A stretch of DNA of 64,000 nt from Chionoecetes opilio. Taxonomy: Eukaryota; Arthropoda; Malacostraca; Decapoda; Majidae. Position 1 is the first letter of the stretch. The number at the start of each line of letters is the position of its first letter. The translations under genes and the position numbers were made by a program. Positions 1 to 11,357 of the stretch are shown here, piece after piece. The DNA lies in NCBI GenBank assembly GCA_016584305.1, contig JACEEZ010024145.1, forward strand, positions 41,001 to 105,000, written 5' to 3'. The notes beneath the pieces are model-generated. The model worked only from the letters and a program-made list of their open reading frames with translations, searched no databases and was not told the origin of the DNA.

Positions 1-3000
1 AGCCTCTTGGTGGTTTTGGATGAGGGCAGCCTGTGTAGGAGGCAGACCATAAATAGCTTTCCCTTTTCTTGCTGAACAGCTGTTTCCTTGCCTGGTTCAC
101 CCCCTCCCTGTGCGGTGCGATCGTACGAGGACCAAAAAATCGCTCCAGGGTTGCATCCATCGTCAAGGGCACTGGGGTCTGGCATGGCACCCAAGGCGCA
201 GAATCTGGTGTGACTCCCCCCTAGGTGGTCCAGGGCCCAGCAGTTTCCTCCCCCTGCCCCCAAAACAGGACCCGTGTCAACCCAGTGAAGGCGTGGAACT
301 CGGCAAGGCCACACTGGGTAGGACCAAGAGCTTGGGGGGACTCTGAGCAGGATGAACCTGAAGCTTTCCAGCCCCAAAGGCAATCCAAAGTTCAGAGTGT
401 TGAGGCGATTGGCGATGCTACCCCGGGGGATACCACGTCTTTTATAAAAACGTGCGTATTGACACTTTGCTGTACCCCTGTTGTAGGGACCGAGGTGGGG
501 AGGATCGAGTGTCACCCCCTCATGGGCATGGCGCAAGAGTGACACGCCCCTGGGATTGGACAAAGAAAAACCCCGGTCTTGTGTGGTGAGGGGATGTTTG
601 TTTGGGTCAATGTTTGCCACGTTGAAGCCAGGAAGGAGAACAGCTCCGTCTTTTTGCGTTTTAGCGGAAAAAACTCTTGCCCGTTTTAGGAACTCACTTG
701 AGGCTGATCTCCCTAACTCCCTTTCCCCCTTTTTGCGGTGTCCGCCTTCAAGTGTCTGCCATGTAAGATCCCGCAATGCAGTTGTCACATGCTGAAGCGG
801 GGGGTGAATGCGGCACGAAAAACAACAGTGGCATAACCTTGGAATGTTTCTTTGCAGCCCTGGGGCGCAGCATGTTGATGATGGGAGCACCATCCAAACC
901 GTACCTGGGGGTGGGAGAAACTTCTTTTACGGAAAAGGTTTTTCCCGGCAGGGCATCAAGTCAGACTTGTTTTCCCGTTCTCAGGCCACCCCCTCTGAGA
1001 CAGAGACGGGGAAGGCCTGTTTTTGTGCTGAAAGAAAACCCTCCCCAAATCACCATGGCGTATCTGGGAGGCAATGTAAGCCTGGAGAAGAGCGAACAGG
1101 CGTTTTTAGGGAGACATCTGTAGCTTTCCCTTTACTTCTCTTTGTGGGGGCGGCGAAAAGATGGGGGTGTTCCGCTTTATGGGATCTGTGAAGGGGACTG
1201 TCGGTTCACAAGCCTCTTTAAAAATATGTTCCCAAATGCTCGAGTCCAAGTTTCTCCCTCTGCCGCACGTGTCGCCACTGCGGGTCCAAAAAGTCTCTGC
1301 GTTCAGGACAAGGAGATATGTGTATTCAGCGAAGGGTTCCCCATTCTTTCCCGGGGCGGCTCATGATCGCACACTTTGTGCAAAGTTATCTGTGCATGTT
1401 TTCTATTCCCTTGTGACGTCCATCGGGTCCGCCTCTTCTCGGTTTATCCCTCGGAAACCTGAATTAAACGAGCCATCTCGGGAAAGATTTCCCTCCAGCG
1501 ACGAAGAGTGCGGGTTCTCCGTCAGGCCCCAGCCCCGCCGTCTACCTTTACGGGAAGATTGTTTGCTCATGGGGTGGTCAAAAGCAACAGCAGAGAATGA
1601 CGCTTTTTATTCTTGACGACAAAGTTCCCCCAGAAACTCAGCATAGAATGGGGTGGAGCTGCTTCGTGACACCATGTTCGTAGGTGGATCGGCACCATCT
1701 GGGAGTGTGTATGGTCCCGGGCGAAGAAACCAAGGGACGATCTTTTGACAGGGGCCCCATGTAGAGCAGGGAAATCGGCCTCACGTATCGCTCTCACGTA
1801 TACCCTCAAGCCGCTTCAGTGCAGGAGAAGTACCAGATTTTGGAATTTAGGACATGCATCGGACCTTTCATACACCATCTTCAAATGGCACCACTTCACT
1901 TGCATCTTCCAAGGTCTGGGTGTACTCCCTGTAGGCACTCTGCTAAGTAGATTACAGGACTGGCGTGACTTGTGAGACCATTTTGGCGTGTCAGTGGGAT
2001 GCTTTTTGAAAATAACCTGTTCCACTGGTAGCAACCCCCCGGTGAACGAGTGCTCCCTTTCCCGCCGCTGCCCCCAGAAGATTTCCAAAGGGCCTTTAGG
2101 ACGCCATCTCGATGTGTAGGCCCCAAACATCATACGAATCGATCCCCGCCTAACTTGTAGGCCAGTCCATTGGATCTGCTTTTCCCGATGTTAGAGGGCT
2201 GGTACATGGAGGACTGGGATCTGGCCAGGTCGGACATCAACGCCGCTTCACGAGTCCAGAGTGGCGGACTGGCTACGGATTTTTCCTGTCATGGAAAAGG
2301 GGTAGCAAGGGGCGTGAGAGCCACATCATGTCTTTGGTGGTCGTGGCTGCGGCTTGCATGGTATGAGCCCAGGAGATCAAACTCATCCTTTAGGGTGTCA
2401 GAGTCCACCACCCGCTTCGGGGGGTCCAGCCGTGTAAAGCAGAAAATAACATTATTTTTTAAAATGTAAATGTATGTAAATGTGGAATTTGTGCTGATTT
2501 TTAAATAAAGGGGATAATGTTTAAAGAATAATGGAAACAAAACCCATATTCCTTCCGCAAGGTTGAGGTAGAGCTGACAGTCTGTCGGTTTTGGCCCCCT
2601 CGCTTTTGGCCGGGGGTGTTTCTTGGAAAAGAACAGGAGGTACATTGGTGTAGGTCTCGGGGGGGAGATGGTGAATTTTTTGGGGACCCCGCAGATCCGA
2701 TGGGTGTGCGAACAGCCCGGGAAGCTCACGAAGTCGTTGTTGGGTGTTGGAACAGCGATATTCCAGTTCCCTGGAATGAGTCGTGCGCACTGGGTTTACG
2801 TGGTTGTGGCAATGTTATCACGCAGCAGTCGGGGAAAAGGGCCACCTTTTAGCCAGGGGAAAACTGCTTTTTCCCCTCTTGTAGTAAAAGGAGATCTTGC
2901 GCCAAGTCAGTTGAGAGGGGGCCCGCACCCGGTATAGGAAAACTCATCCCCGATCATCAAAAGGTCCACAGTTCACGCTTGCGAGTTTCGTGTGGACCCT

Positions 3001-4260
3001 CACACCCAAGTAGATGGGGGAGAGGTGTTTCCCTTCTGGATTTGCCTTGTTTTACTGGGGCCTGTGATTCTCCCCACGTCGTACCCTGGTTGGACATCAG
3101 TAGCTGGGAAATTGTGAGCATGGTGGGGGATTGTTGAAAAGCTTGATTGTGCCTTGATGTTTTTCCCATTCAACACCATAGCAATAACGCTAACAGAGAC
3201 ACGGGGAAAGAACTTCCGGTGTTGGGTTCAAAGGAACCCCCAAATGCTTTATCTTGAACATGTCCTTTCCCCACATGTTTGCAGCCCTGGGAAAAGAAAA
3301 GCATCACCCCAGCATATGCTAATGCTTTCCCCCGTTTTTCTTACCAACATTTCGTGTGAAATGAGGACACATCTCAGCCTGCGTTTTTAGCTTCCCTGTT
3401 GGAAAGTAGGGAGTACTTCTTTTTGAGGTCAGTGGAGTGGACGCCCCGTGAAAAATCATTCCAAGTTGTTCTAGCCTTGTTGTGTACAGATCGACCAGGT
3501 CGTGAGTTTTAAGATGGGGCAAAGATGTCCATGCGAGTATCTTCAAAAAAATACCAGCTCAACAAATGTAAGGGCCCTGATTGTTTTTTCCACAAGGGGC
3601 TTCATATGTTTTGTTTTTCGCTCTGTTTTTACTAAGAGAGCAAGCAGGGAGTGGGACGGGCTTCTTTTGCAATCAAGTCCCGCATCAGTTTGGCCCGTAG
3701 GGTTTTTTTCTGCAATTTCATTGCAGCTTCCGAATTTATATCAAGCCCAAAGTTTAGCTTTTCGATCAAAGATCCCCCTCTGGGCAAGTTTGCACAGAAG
3801 AAGCATGTTTGGCGGAAGCACTTTTTTACCAGCACTTTGCGGGGCGAATTCTTTTAGCTATCAGCAGAGTCATCAGCAGACTTTTGGGGGTTTTTAGTTC
3901 TCTGACGCGTAGTTTTTTTTGTTTTAGAGGAGCCTACATGAGTCGTGCCCCTTGGCTTGTGCCCCTGTAGTGTTTTTCAATGCTTCCCATCATCAAGTTG
4001 AAAAAATTGATTGTGTGGGGAACACAGCCAATCCGTCAAAAAAATACAAGAAGCCAGCAATTTTTTGTACCCTGCTCCGATCCCCTGTGTGGCACGGTAG
4101 ACCCCTTGGACAGGAAGCACCTCGAGTGTCTTCCCGACAAAGAAAAGCACTTGCTCCAGTCAGTTTCTAGCCCCGTGTTTATGTCCCGGGCTGAGGGGTC
4201 CACCCCCCCTTTTAAACTTTTTCCATTTTCACACCTGAAAACAGAAGAATAGGGCAAAAT
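1..4260. other. No recognisable gene; G/C-run-rich sequence
   Basis: Six-frame reading shows only short, unrelated open stretches of up to about 150 residues, with no domain I recognise. The stretch is unusually rich in short G, C and T runs, unlike the AT-rich DNA that follows. It could be a decayed retroelement or consensus of poor quality. I assign no function. Confidence 0.5.
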
Positions 4261-4734
4261 ATGTGAAAGTGATTAAATTTTTCGGAGTCTATATTAAATG
4301 AAAATCACAATTTAAAAAAAACCTGCATCCTGAATCCCAAAACTAATTTACAAGCCATCATGTGAGCTTCGGCTCCAAATAATATTTAAAAAGCATTTAT
4401 TCTTTTTCTTTTGATAATACCCCCATCTATTTTACCCAAAAAAAAATACATATGCCACTAGAGAGAAAAAAAAAAGAGAGAGAAAAAAAAGTAGAGGAAA
4501 AAAAATAAAAAGAGTGCACAGAGACCATGCTATAGCGGATACAACATTCGAGAAGAATTTTGGCAGCCATTTTGTAAAAGGGAGGCACTCGCCAATGGAA
4601 AAGAAATTGGGAAGGCCCTATAACCCAAAAAAATCTTCCCAAACCCCTTTTTTTAAAATTGTCGCCAAATTTTATGCTTTTTCACCAAACCCACAATTTT
4701 CAAAAATTTTTACCCATTGCAGTATAATAGGGCG

Positions 4735-6125
4735 GGGGAGCGAACTGGCCACCGAGATGATAAGGGCCCGGGGCGCCCGTGAGTCAACCATAAGGATGCC
4801 ACCCTCCCTCCCCGTACAAGTTTTCCTACCTAATTAAGTTTTTCAGTAAAAAGATATATGTTATTTCGGAAATGTTTTTTCTATAATATTATCAAATAAA
4901 AAAAACCGTAAAACCACAAAGAAAAGGCCCTTTTGGGACTTTTAAGAAATATGCATTAACTTAAATCTTTTGCCAAATTAAAATTTGCTGCAAACATTTT
5001 ACAGGAGAATTCAATAGAAGCGGAGTTTAATAGCTTTCCATGATTTTTTCGTTTTGTATAAAGAATTGCGGAGCAAAATTAGCGTTTAAATAGAAAAAAA
5101 ATCAGAAATGTTAAAAATTCAACCAATATAGTTATCAAAATAAAAATACTTTTTCTTCGGAAATGTTTGTTTTAAATTTAAATAAAAAAAAAACCCTAAA
5201 AAAACTAAAAAAATGCCATTTGAGACTTTCAAGAAATATGCATGAAAATTAAACTTTTGCCATTAATATTTTTTGAAAATACTTTTACATGGAGAATATC
5301 AATAGAAGCGGAATTTAATTTGCTTTTCCCTTGATAATTTTCCCTTTTTTGATAAATTAATTAGAAACCCTGCAAAATTGCGTAACAAATAAATAAATCC
5401 CTGAATCTGGGAAAAATTTCCCGATTTTATGATGTATTATTTAGTAACGCAATTTTTGATGTTTAATTTATTGATCAGAAAAGGAAATATATCAATGAAA
5501 AGCTAATTAAATTCCGCTTCTATTGATATTTTCCATGTAAAAAGTTTTTTCACAAAATATTAAATGGCGAAAAGTTTAAGTTCATGCATATTTCTTGAAA
5601 GTCTCATAATGGCATTTCTTTAATGTGTTTTACGGTTTTTTATTTGATAATATTATAGAACAAACATTTCCGAAGATAACAGTATATATTTTATACTGAT
5701 AAACATATATTAGGTAGGAAATTACCCGATTTCATGATTTTTTATATTTAGTTAACGCTAATTTATGCATGCCGCTAATTCATTTATCACTAAACGAAAT
5801 ATATCAATGGAAAGCTAATTAAACTCCGCTTCTATTGATATTCTCCATGTAAAATGTTTGCGAGCAAAATATTAAATGGCGAAGAGTTTAAGTTAATGCA
5901 TATTTCTTGAAAGTCTCATAATGGCCTTTTCTTTGTGTGTTTTACGGTTTTTTATTTGATAATATTATAGAACAAACATTTCCGAAGATAACAGTATATC
6001 TTTTATACTGATAAACATTATATTAGGTAGGTAAACTTGTACGGGGAGCGGAGCGGGTGGCATCCTTATGGTGTGACGTCACGGGCGATCCACCAGGCCT
6101 TGTCTCTCGGTGGTCTCGGCCGAAT
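4735..6125. mobile_element. Fold-back (palindromic) non-autonomous element, copy 1
   Basis: The two halves are inverted copies of each other. The left arm runs from GGCCACCGAGATGATA through CATAAGGATGCCACC (about 4,748-4,810). The right arm carries the same words inverted (about 6,055-6,120). Inside, the module 'GATAATATTATAGAACAAAC', a CGCTTCTATTGATATT word and ATGCATATTTCTTGAAAGTC occur in both orientations about a centre near 5,410. No coding capacity is visible. The inner modules recur at 38.5-39.4 kb and 60.6-61.0 kb, so this is a repeat family. The left arm differs from the right mainly in homopolymer lengths. Confidence 0.7.
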
Positions 6126-6164
6126 AGGCAAGTTTTGACATTCCAGCGCAGTGACATCAGTATA

Positions 6165-6235
6165 ACCCAACCCAAATTACAGGAACTACCACGTGTAGGT
6201 CTCACGGCCTCTTGTAGCTTCCTTATTACCTCCGC
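6165..6235 (+). repeat. CR1-like LINE 3' terminal fragment
   Basis: The words 'GGAACTACCACGTGTAGGTC' and 'CTTGTAGCTTCCTTATT' match the 3' ends of the better-preserved CR1-like fragments at 54.73-54.93 kb and, inverted, at 47.04-47.30 kb and 31.85-31.91 kb. Only the last ~70 bases remain. Confidence 0.5.
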
Positions 6236-6470
6236 CAACGAAGTTGGAGGGGTTATGTTTTCACCCCGATCTGTCTGTCTGTTAGTGGTACAGGATTTCT
6301 CGAAAAGTTACAAAAAAATAGATTTGGACCAAACTCGGTATACCAAGTCTATTGGTATAAGGAAGAACTTATTTAATTTTGGATGAAATCTATTAAACAA
6401 CTGTTGCCATGGCAACCAATTGATGAAATATTCGGCCGGAGGTATGCGCTCATACTGAGTGCTTTATATT

Positions 6471-6542
<72 letters not shown>

Positions 6543-6595
6543 TTTGATGAAATATTCGGGCGGAGGTATGCGCTCTACTGAGTGGGCCCCCCCCC
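6225..6595. repeat. Interspersed CCTCCGCCAACGAAG repeat with central (TA)n
   Basis: The left end reads CCTCCGCCAACGAAGTTGG and the right end GGCGGAGGTATGCGCTC, inverted relatives of each other. The word GATGAAATATTCGG plus the GGAGGTATGCGCTC end occurs twice (near 6,422 and 6,546), flanking a (TA)n run at about 6,474-6,536. I recall this end sequence as widespread in marine animal genomes, but that is memory, not a search. No ORF. Confidence 0.5.
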
Positions 6596-6762
6596 CCCCC
6601 TAAGTTTTCTAATTTTTAACCTGGTACTTTGACTAGTCTTAAATTACTCTGTCCCTCACCTCTCGCCGGTCAGAGCAGACGTCTGTCTACTCACTCTCCG
6701 CTGCTGCTCTCAGTCGCAGAGAGAGAGAGAGGGCGAGGGAGGGAGAGAGAAGAGAGAGAGAT

Positions 6763-7920
6763 ATGCTGTGGTACAGTATATGCTGTGGTACAGTATAGGC
6801 TGTGGTACAGTATAGGCTGTGGTAGAGCATGCTGTGGTACAGTATAGGCTGTGGTAGAGCATGCTGTGGTACAGTATAGGCTTGTGGTAGAGCATGCTGT
6901 GGTACAATATAGGCTGTGGTACAGTATAGGCTGTGGTAGAGCATGCTGTGGTACAGTATAGGCTGTGGTAGAGCATGCTGTGGTACAGTATATGCTGTGG
7001 TACAGTATAGGCTGTGTTAGAGAATGCTGTGGTAGAGCATGCTGTGGCACAGTATATGTTGTGGTACAGTATATACTGTGGTACAGTATATACTGTGGTA
7101 CAGTATATACTAAGGTAGAGCATGCTGTGGTACAGTATAGGCTATGGTGGAGCATGCTGGGGTACAGTATAGGCTGTGGTAGAGCATGCTAGCTGTGGTA
7201 CAGTATAGGCTATGGTAGAGCATGCTGTGGTACAGTATAGGCTGTGGTACAGTATAGGCTGTGGTAGAGCATGCTGTGGTACAGTATAGGCTGTGGTAGA
7301 GCATGCTGTGGTACAGTATAGTCTGTGGTAGAGCATGCTGTGGTACAGTATATGCTGTGGTAGAGCATGCTGTGGTACAGTATAGGCTGTGGTAGAGCAT
7401 GCTGTGGTACAGTATAGGCTATGGTAGAGCATGCTGTGGTACAGTATAGGCTGTGGTAGAGCATGCTGTGGTACAGTATAGGCTGTGGTACAGTATAGGC
7501 TATGGTAGAGCATGCTGTGGTACAGTATAGGCTGTGGTAGAGCATGCTGTGGTACAGTATAGGCTATGGTAAAGCATGCTGTGGTACAGTATAGGCTGTG
7601 GTAGAGCATGCTGTGGTACAGTATAGGCTGTGGTAGAGCATGCTGTGGTACAGTATAGGCTGTGGTGGAGCATGCTGTGGTACAGTATAGGCTATGGTAG
7701 AGCATGCTGTGGTACAGTATAGGCTGTGGTAGAGCATGCTGTGGTACAGTATAGGCTGTGGTGGAGCATGCTGTGGTACAGTATAGGCTGTGGTGGAGCA
7801 TGCTGTGGTACAGTATTGGCTGTGGTAGAGCATGCTGTGGTACAGTATAGGCTATGGTAGAGCATGCTGTGGTACAGTATAGGCTGTGGTACAGTATATG
7901 CTGTGGTAGAGCAAGCTGTG
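6763..7920. repeat. 32-bp minisatellite, about 36 units
   Basis: The unit is two related halves, GCTGTGGTAGAGCAT and GCTGTGGTACAGTATAG, repeated almost without a break. Variants differ by single bases (ATGGTAG, GTGGTGG). The unit lacks stops in several frames, which creates long artificial open frames on the minus strand rich in Leu-Tyr-His-Ser-Leu-Tyr-Cys-Thr-Thr. These are not genes. Confidence 0.95.
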
Positions 7921-8426
7921 GTCGGCGACAGTTCCCCAGGTCTGCGGTTGTCTTCCCGTGCAGCCAGGCGCGTGGCTGCGCAGCTTGCGACAAAGAAAAC
8001 TTGCCCTGGAGTGGGGACTAAAGCACACCAGCGGCACGTAGTTGATAGCAGGCTTGATAGTACAATACCGATCTCACGTCAATACTTATTGTTAATATTA
8101 TTTGTTCTGAAATTACTTGTCCATTGATTCTTGTGTAATATTGTAAGTCAGCCAGCGATCTTTTTGTGGGTCAAAACGCTCTGTATAATAGTGATGACGC
8201 GAGTGAATACTCGGAATATTGTACTTATTTTCGTTTTTTATATATTATAATAAAACATGATTAAAAGATATGAGTTGCAATTAGTAAATTTGTGAAATGT
8301 TCCCATAAAATCTTTATTCACAATTATTTGTATGCAATGATAAAGAAATATTAGCATAGCATTTTATATCTTGTCTCAAGTAGTTAGTAATATTGGTATA
8401 GGTCGTCAATATTTTCTAATCAATTT

Positions 8427-8453
8427 AGCTTTGCGCAGTGGCAGTATCGTAAC
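8427..8453 (+). ncRNA. U4: U4 spliceosomal RNA, 5' piece (nt 1-27)
   Basis: The sequence starts AGCTTTGCGCAGTGGCAGTA and continues TCGTAAC, matching the first 27 nucleotides of metazoan U4 snRNA. This includes the strand that pairs with U6 (stem II) and the start of the 5' stem-loop. The RNA is then interrupted by an inserted hAT element and resumes at 11,091 after a repeated ATCGTAAC. U4 pairs with U6 in the U4/U6.U5 tri-snRNP and is released at spliceosome activation. As it stands this copy cannot make a normal U4. I could not place a promoter element upstream with confidence. Confidence 0.9.
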
Positions 8454-8747
8454 TAGTGATGTGCGGTATTAAGAAAATACCGGTATTGCCGATACCGGTT
8501 TGCGGGAACAATACCGATACCGGAAATACCGGTAAAAATTAAGATACCGGTATACCGATACCGGACCTAAATACCGGTATTACCGGTATCGGTATTTGTT
8601 TTTTTTGGTGTTTTTTTACATGTCCATTCCAAGACAATTATTAACCCCTACAGCATCGCCCCCCCCCCCCCTTAAATAAAGTTTCCTATAGCGTCGGCCA
8701 TTTCTTTTATTACAGTTATGAACCCCTGACGTATAGCATCGCTAAAG

Positions 8748-8880
8748 GTAAGGTAAAGATGGGAGCATAAGCTTAGCTGCGCGTGGCATGCGGTGCTCAT
8801 CTCCGTGGCATTAGCCCTTACAGCCTATGGTGGGTGAGAACCCATATAATATCCGAGACACTCCCGCTGTAATTATACAT
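8748..8880 (-). repeat. tRNA-headed SINE family B, partial
   Basis: It carries the family-B words GTAAAGATGGGAGCATA, GCTCATCTCCGTGGCATTAG and GGTGGGTGAGAACCC in the same order and orientation as the copies at 27.05 and 29.46 kb. The tRNA-like head is missing or diverged. Confidence 0.6.
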
Positions 8881-9149
8881 TGAATCCCGGGTTAACACAG
8901 GACAGCATAGATTCCCCTAACACCGTTTTCTGTGACGTCGGCAAACACAGTTGTAAGGGGAGACCAATTAAACTATGTTTGAATAATTTCGTCGTATCGA
9001 CGCAGCTGAGATGGATCTCCGCTGTAACCAGACAGCTCTCTCACAGACTACCCCTCGAGAGTGTCTGCTAGTGCTGTCTGCTAGTGCTATAGGCTACAAG
9101 GCCCAAGGACAGGACCTATAAAGGCACAGGAAAATACTGAAGAACCAAG

Positions 9150-9580
9150 AACTGGAAGAAAATGTGTCATAAACACCTACCAAAAAAATGCCCAACAAGA
9201 ATAGCATCCACCCAACACAATAGCATATCAAGAAAAGGAGCAAGGATGTTCAATCAACTCCCGAAGAATATAAGAAACATATCGGGAGTAAAGGACAGAA
9301 AAATTCAAGAGGGAACTGGACAAATTCTAGCCGGTCTCCCAGATCAACCGGGAGTGCCACCTATACAGCACTCGGCCAACACACAAAGCAACTCTATAAC
9401 CGTCCAGCTGGAGTACCAGCGGAAAGTGAAGGGTGGCAGCACCGCCGTGGCCTTGCCTCACAATCCAACGAGGGAGCAACGCTCCCTTGAGGCAGAAGCG
9501 CTTCAAGGTAAATTCCAACGAGGGAGCAACGCTCCCTTGAGGCAGAAGCGCTTCAAGGTAAATTCAAGGTAAAAAACATC
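9150..9580 (+). pseudogene. LINE reverse-transcriptase C-terminal tail fragment
   Basis: An open stretch from about 9,162 to 9,572 reads ...ARMFNQLPKNIRNISGVKDRK, then LAGLPDQPGVPP. This is the Arg-x-Phe-Asn-x-Leu-Pro pattern seen at the C-terminus of CR1/I/Jockey-type LINE proteins. The RT and endonuclease domains are absent. The last ~55 bases (CGAGGGAGCAACGCTCCCTT through CTTCAAGGTAAATTC) are duplicated in tandem. It sits inside the hAT element interrupting U4. Confidence 0.6.
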
Positions 9581-9606
9581 ATTACAGTTAAGTCGTCAGG
9601 ACAACT

Positions 9607-10096
9607 TTTTTTTCTGTGTACAGAGGTGTGGTGGCGTTAATAGTTACATTTCTACATCCAGGATTTCAGGACAGTTAGAAGGGGCTATCTGGAGTGTCTG
9701 TGTCATATAGCATTACTATAGATTTTTATGTGCCACTGGAGATGATACACAGTAGTTTATATCATGACTGTATAATCTACCCTGTTTCAGCGTTGTTTTA
9801 TGCTTTGTATCTGCATGTATATACGGTTTCAAATTTTACTACGCGTTTTTTTTTCGGGCGACGACGGCTGCGGTTAGTGCGGTACGACACTCAGTAAATA
9901 AACACTAGATGGCGACTTCACTGTTGGTAGCCACTTTGTAGATATTTTTGTCATTTGTTCATTTATAGCCCTACTATGACACAGCTGAAGACACAAAATG
10001 ACACAGACTCTCCAGATAGCCTCTTCTAACTGTCCTGAAATCCTGTATGTAGAAATGTAACTATTAACGCCACCACACGGCTGTACACAGAAAAAA
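9607..10096. mobile_element. Fold-back MITE with ~80-bp inverted arms
   Basis: The left arm (about 9,607-9,706) reads TTTTTTCTGTGTACAG, then GTGTGGTGGCGTTAATAG and ATTTCAGGACAGTTAGAAGG. The right arm (about 10,005-10,096) is its inverted copy. The core has no convincing coding sequence. It is nested inside the hAT element that splits U4. Confidence 0.75.
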
Positions 10097-10221
10097 TGGT
10101 TGACCTGGCGACTTCACTGTTATCTACGGTAGTTGGGTACATAAACCCTCAAACTCTAAAAATTGTTTACGAATTTATCGATACTAAAATATGTACGTAC
10201 GTTATAAAGGAAGGTTTAGAC

Positions 10222-10532
10222 GCCAGTGGTTCCCAAATTCTTTCTGTCGTTTCCCCCTTCAAACCAGTTCAACCATCCGGAATTCCACCTTCAAGTTCAT
10301 GTGAAAATAAGTAGCCAAAACACAAAATGTGCTTGCTTGATAACACAAGTATACAGACACTATCTTCTACTGTATATCTATATATACTTGAAGATAAGTC
10401 AATAGCCGCATTCTAAGACAGATTTTTATCTGTCGACTAAATGCTAGCAAATTTAGATGTCCCTCAGGATAAATTTCCCCAAGAATCCTGAAATTTCCCC
10501 CAGGGGAATTTCCCCCAGTTTGGGAACTACTG
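10222..10532. mobile_element. hAT-type MITE (CAGTGGTTCCCAAA ends)
   Basis: The left end CAGTGGTTCCCAAATT (from 10,224) and the right end read inverted, CAGTAGTTCCCAAACTG, form terminal inverted repeats of the common hAT type. Flanks carry near-identical 8-mers GTTTAGAC (10,214-10,221) and GTTTAGAG (10,533-10,540), consistent with an aged 8-bp target duplication. No ORF. Confidence 0.6.
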
Positions 10533-11090
10533 GTTTAGAGTATACAACCATGGACTGTTTTGAAAAAGATATAAAAATTTAAACCGTAAAAAAAAAAAAA
10601 TTTGGCACTGCACTGGTTTATTTATCAAATTCTCTACTTACCGTCTAGCCAATTGTCACTTGTATAATTGTGGACGATAGCAGGCACTGTCTGTCCTCCA
10701 ACTTCCAGCGTGTGAAGCTGTGTGTAGACTGAACGACGCCAATGACCGTTGCAGAGTACGTGGTCGAAAACTAACGCGTATAATACGGGCTTGATACCAG
10801 TCTGAAATAGGTAAATAAGCTCGGCCAATGATAACGCGCTTCTGATTCTGACGTTCTGAGCCAATGAGCGCTACGCTACCATGCGTTTCTCGGCAAATCC
10901 GGTCAATTGCGACAAAAAAACACAATACCGAAATCCAAAATACCGACCAAATAATATACCGATACCGGTATACCGATGTACCACCAATACCGATACCGGT
11001 ATACCGAAAACTCAAAATACCGGTAATACCGGTAATACCGGAGCTAAAATACCGGTATTTCGGTATACCGAAAAAAGGTGCACATCCCTA

Positions 11091-11215
11091 ATCGTAACCA
11101 ATGAGGTTTAACCGAGGTGCGATTATTGCTAGTTGAAAACTTTTCCCAATACCCCGCCAAGACGACTTGCAATATAGTCGGCTAAGGCAATTTTTGTTAG
11201 CCCATCCTTGGGCTA
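11091..11215 (+). ncRNA. U4: U4 spliceosomal RNA, 3' piece (nt ~20 to end)
   Basis: After the duplicated ATCGTAAC (11,091-11,098) the sequence runs through the rest of U4. It contains the other side of the 5' kink-turn stem-loop (CCAATGAGGTTTAACCGAGG), the ATTATTGCTAGTTGAAAAC region, the central CCCAATACCCCGCC and GACTTGCAATATAGTCGGC. The Sm-site AATTTTTG lies at 11,189-11,196 and a terminal hairpin TAGCCC-ATCCTT-GGGCTA at about 11,198-11,214. Apart from the insertion the RNA is well conserved, so the locus may have been a functional or recently functional gene. Confidence 0.9.
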
Positions 11216-11357
11216 AAATTATCTATGATCTAATATTCACCCGTAAAAGAAATAGTTACATGTAGGTTTAGCGTTCAAAACGAGACCAAAGGCAGCACTT
11301 CTAATAAGACAAGTTCTCAAACACATTATAGGGGGCTACTCGCGAGGTATTTGCAAT

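Larger units (their letters stand above)
8454..11090. mobile_element. Non-autonomous hAT-type element inserted in U4 snRNA
   Basis: The left end is TAGTGATGTGCGGTAT; the right end read inverted is TAGGGATGTGCACC. Both termini are flanked by a perfect 8-bp direct repeat, ATCGTAAC (8,446-8,453 and 11,091-11,098), the target-site length of hAT transposases. Dense ACCGGTAT-like palindromic words lie just inside both ends (8,465-8,600 and 10,925-11,075), as expected for subterminal transposase-binding repeats. No transposase ORF is present. The interior holds a SINE fragment, a LINE tail, a fold-back element and a smaller hAT MITE, so it has accumulated nested insertions. Confidence 0.85.

Noticed and set aside
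7142..7993. 283-codon and overlapping open frames, minus strand
   Set aside because: Translation of the 32-bp minisatellite; several frames are open at once, as expected for a repeat.
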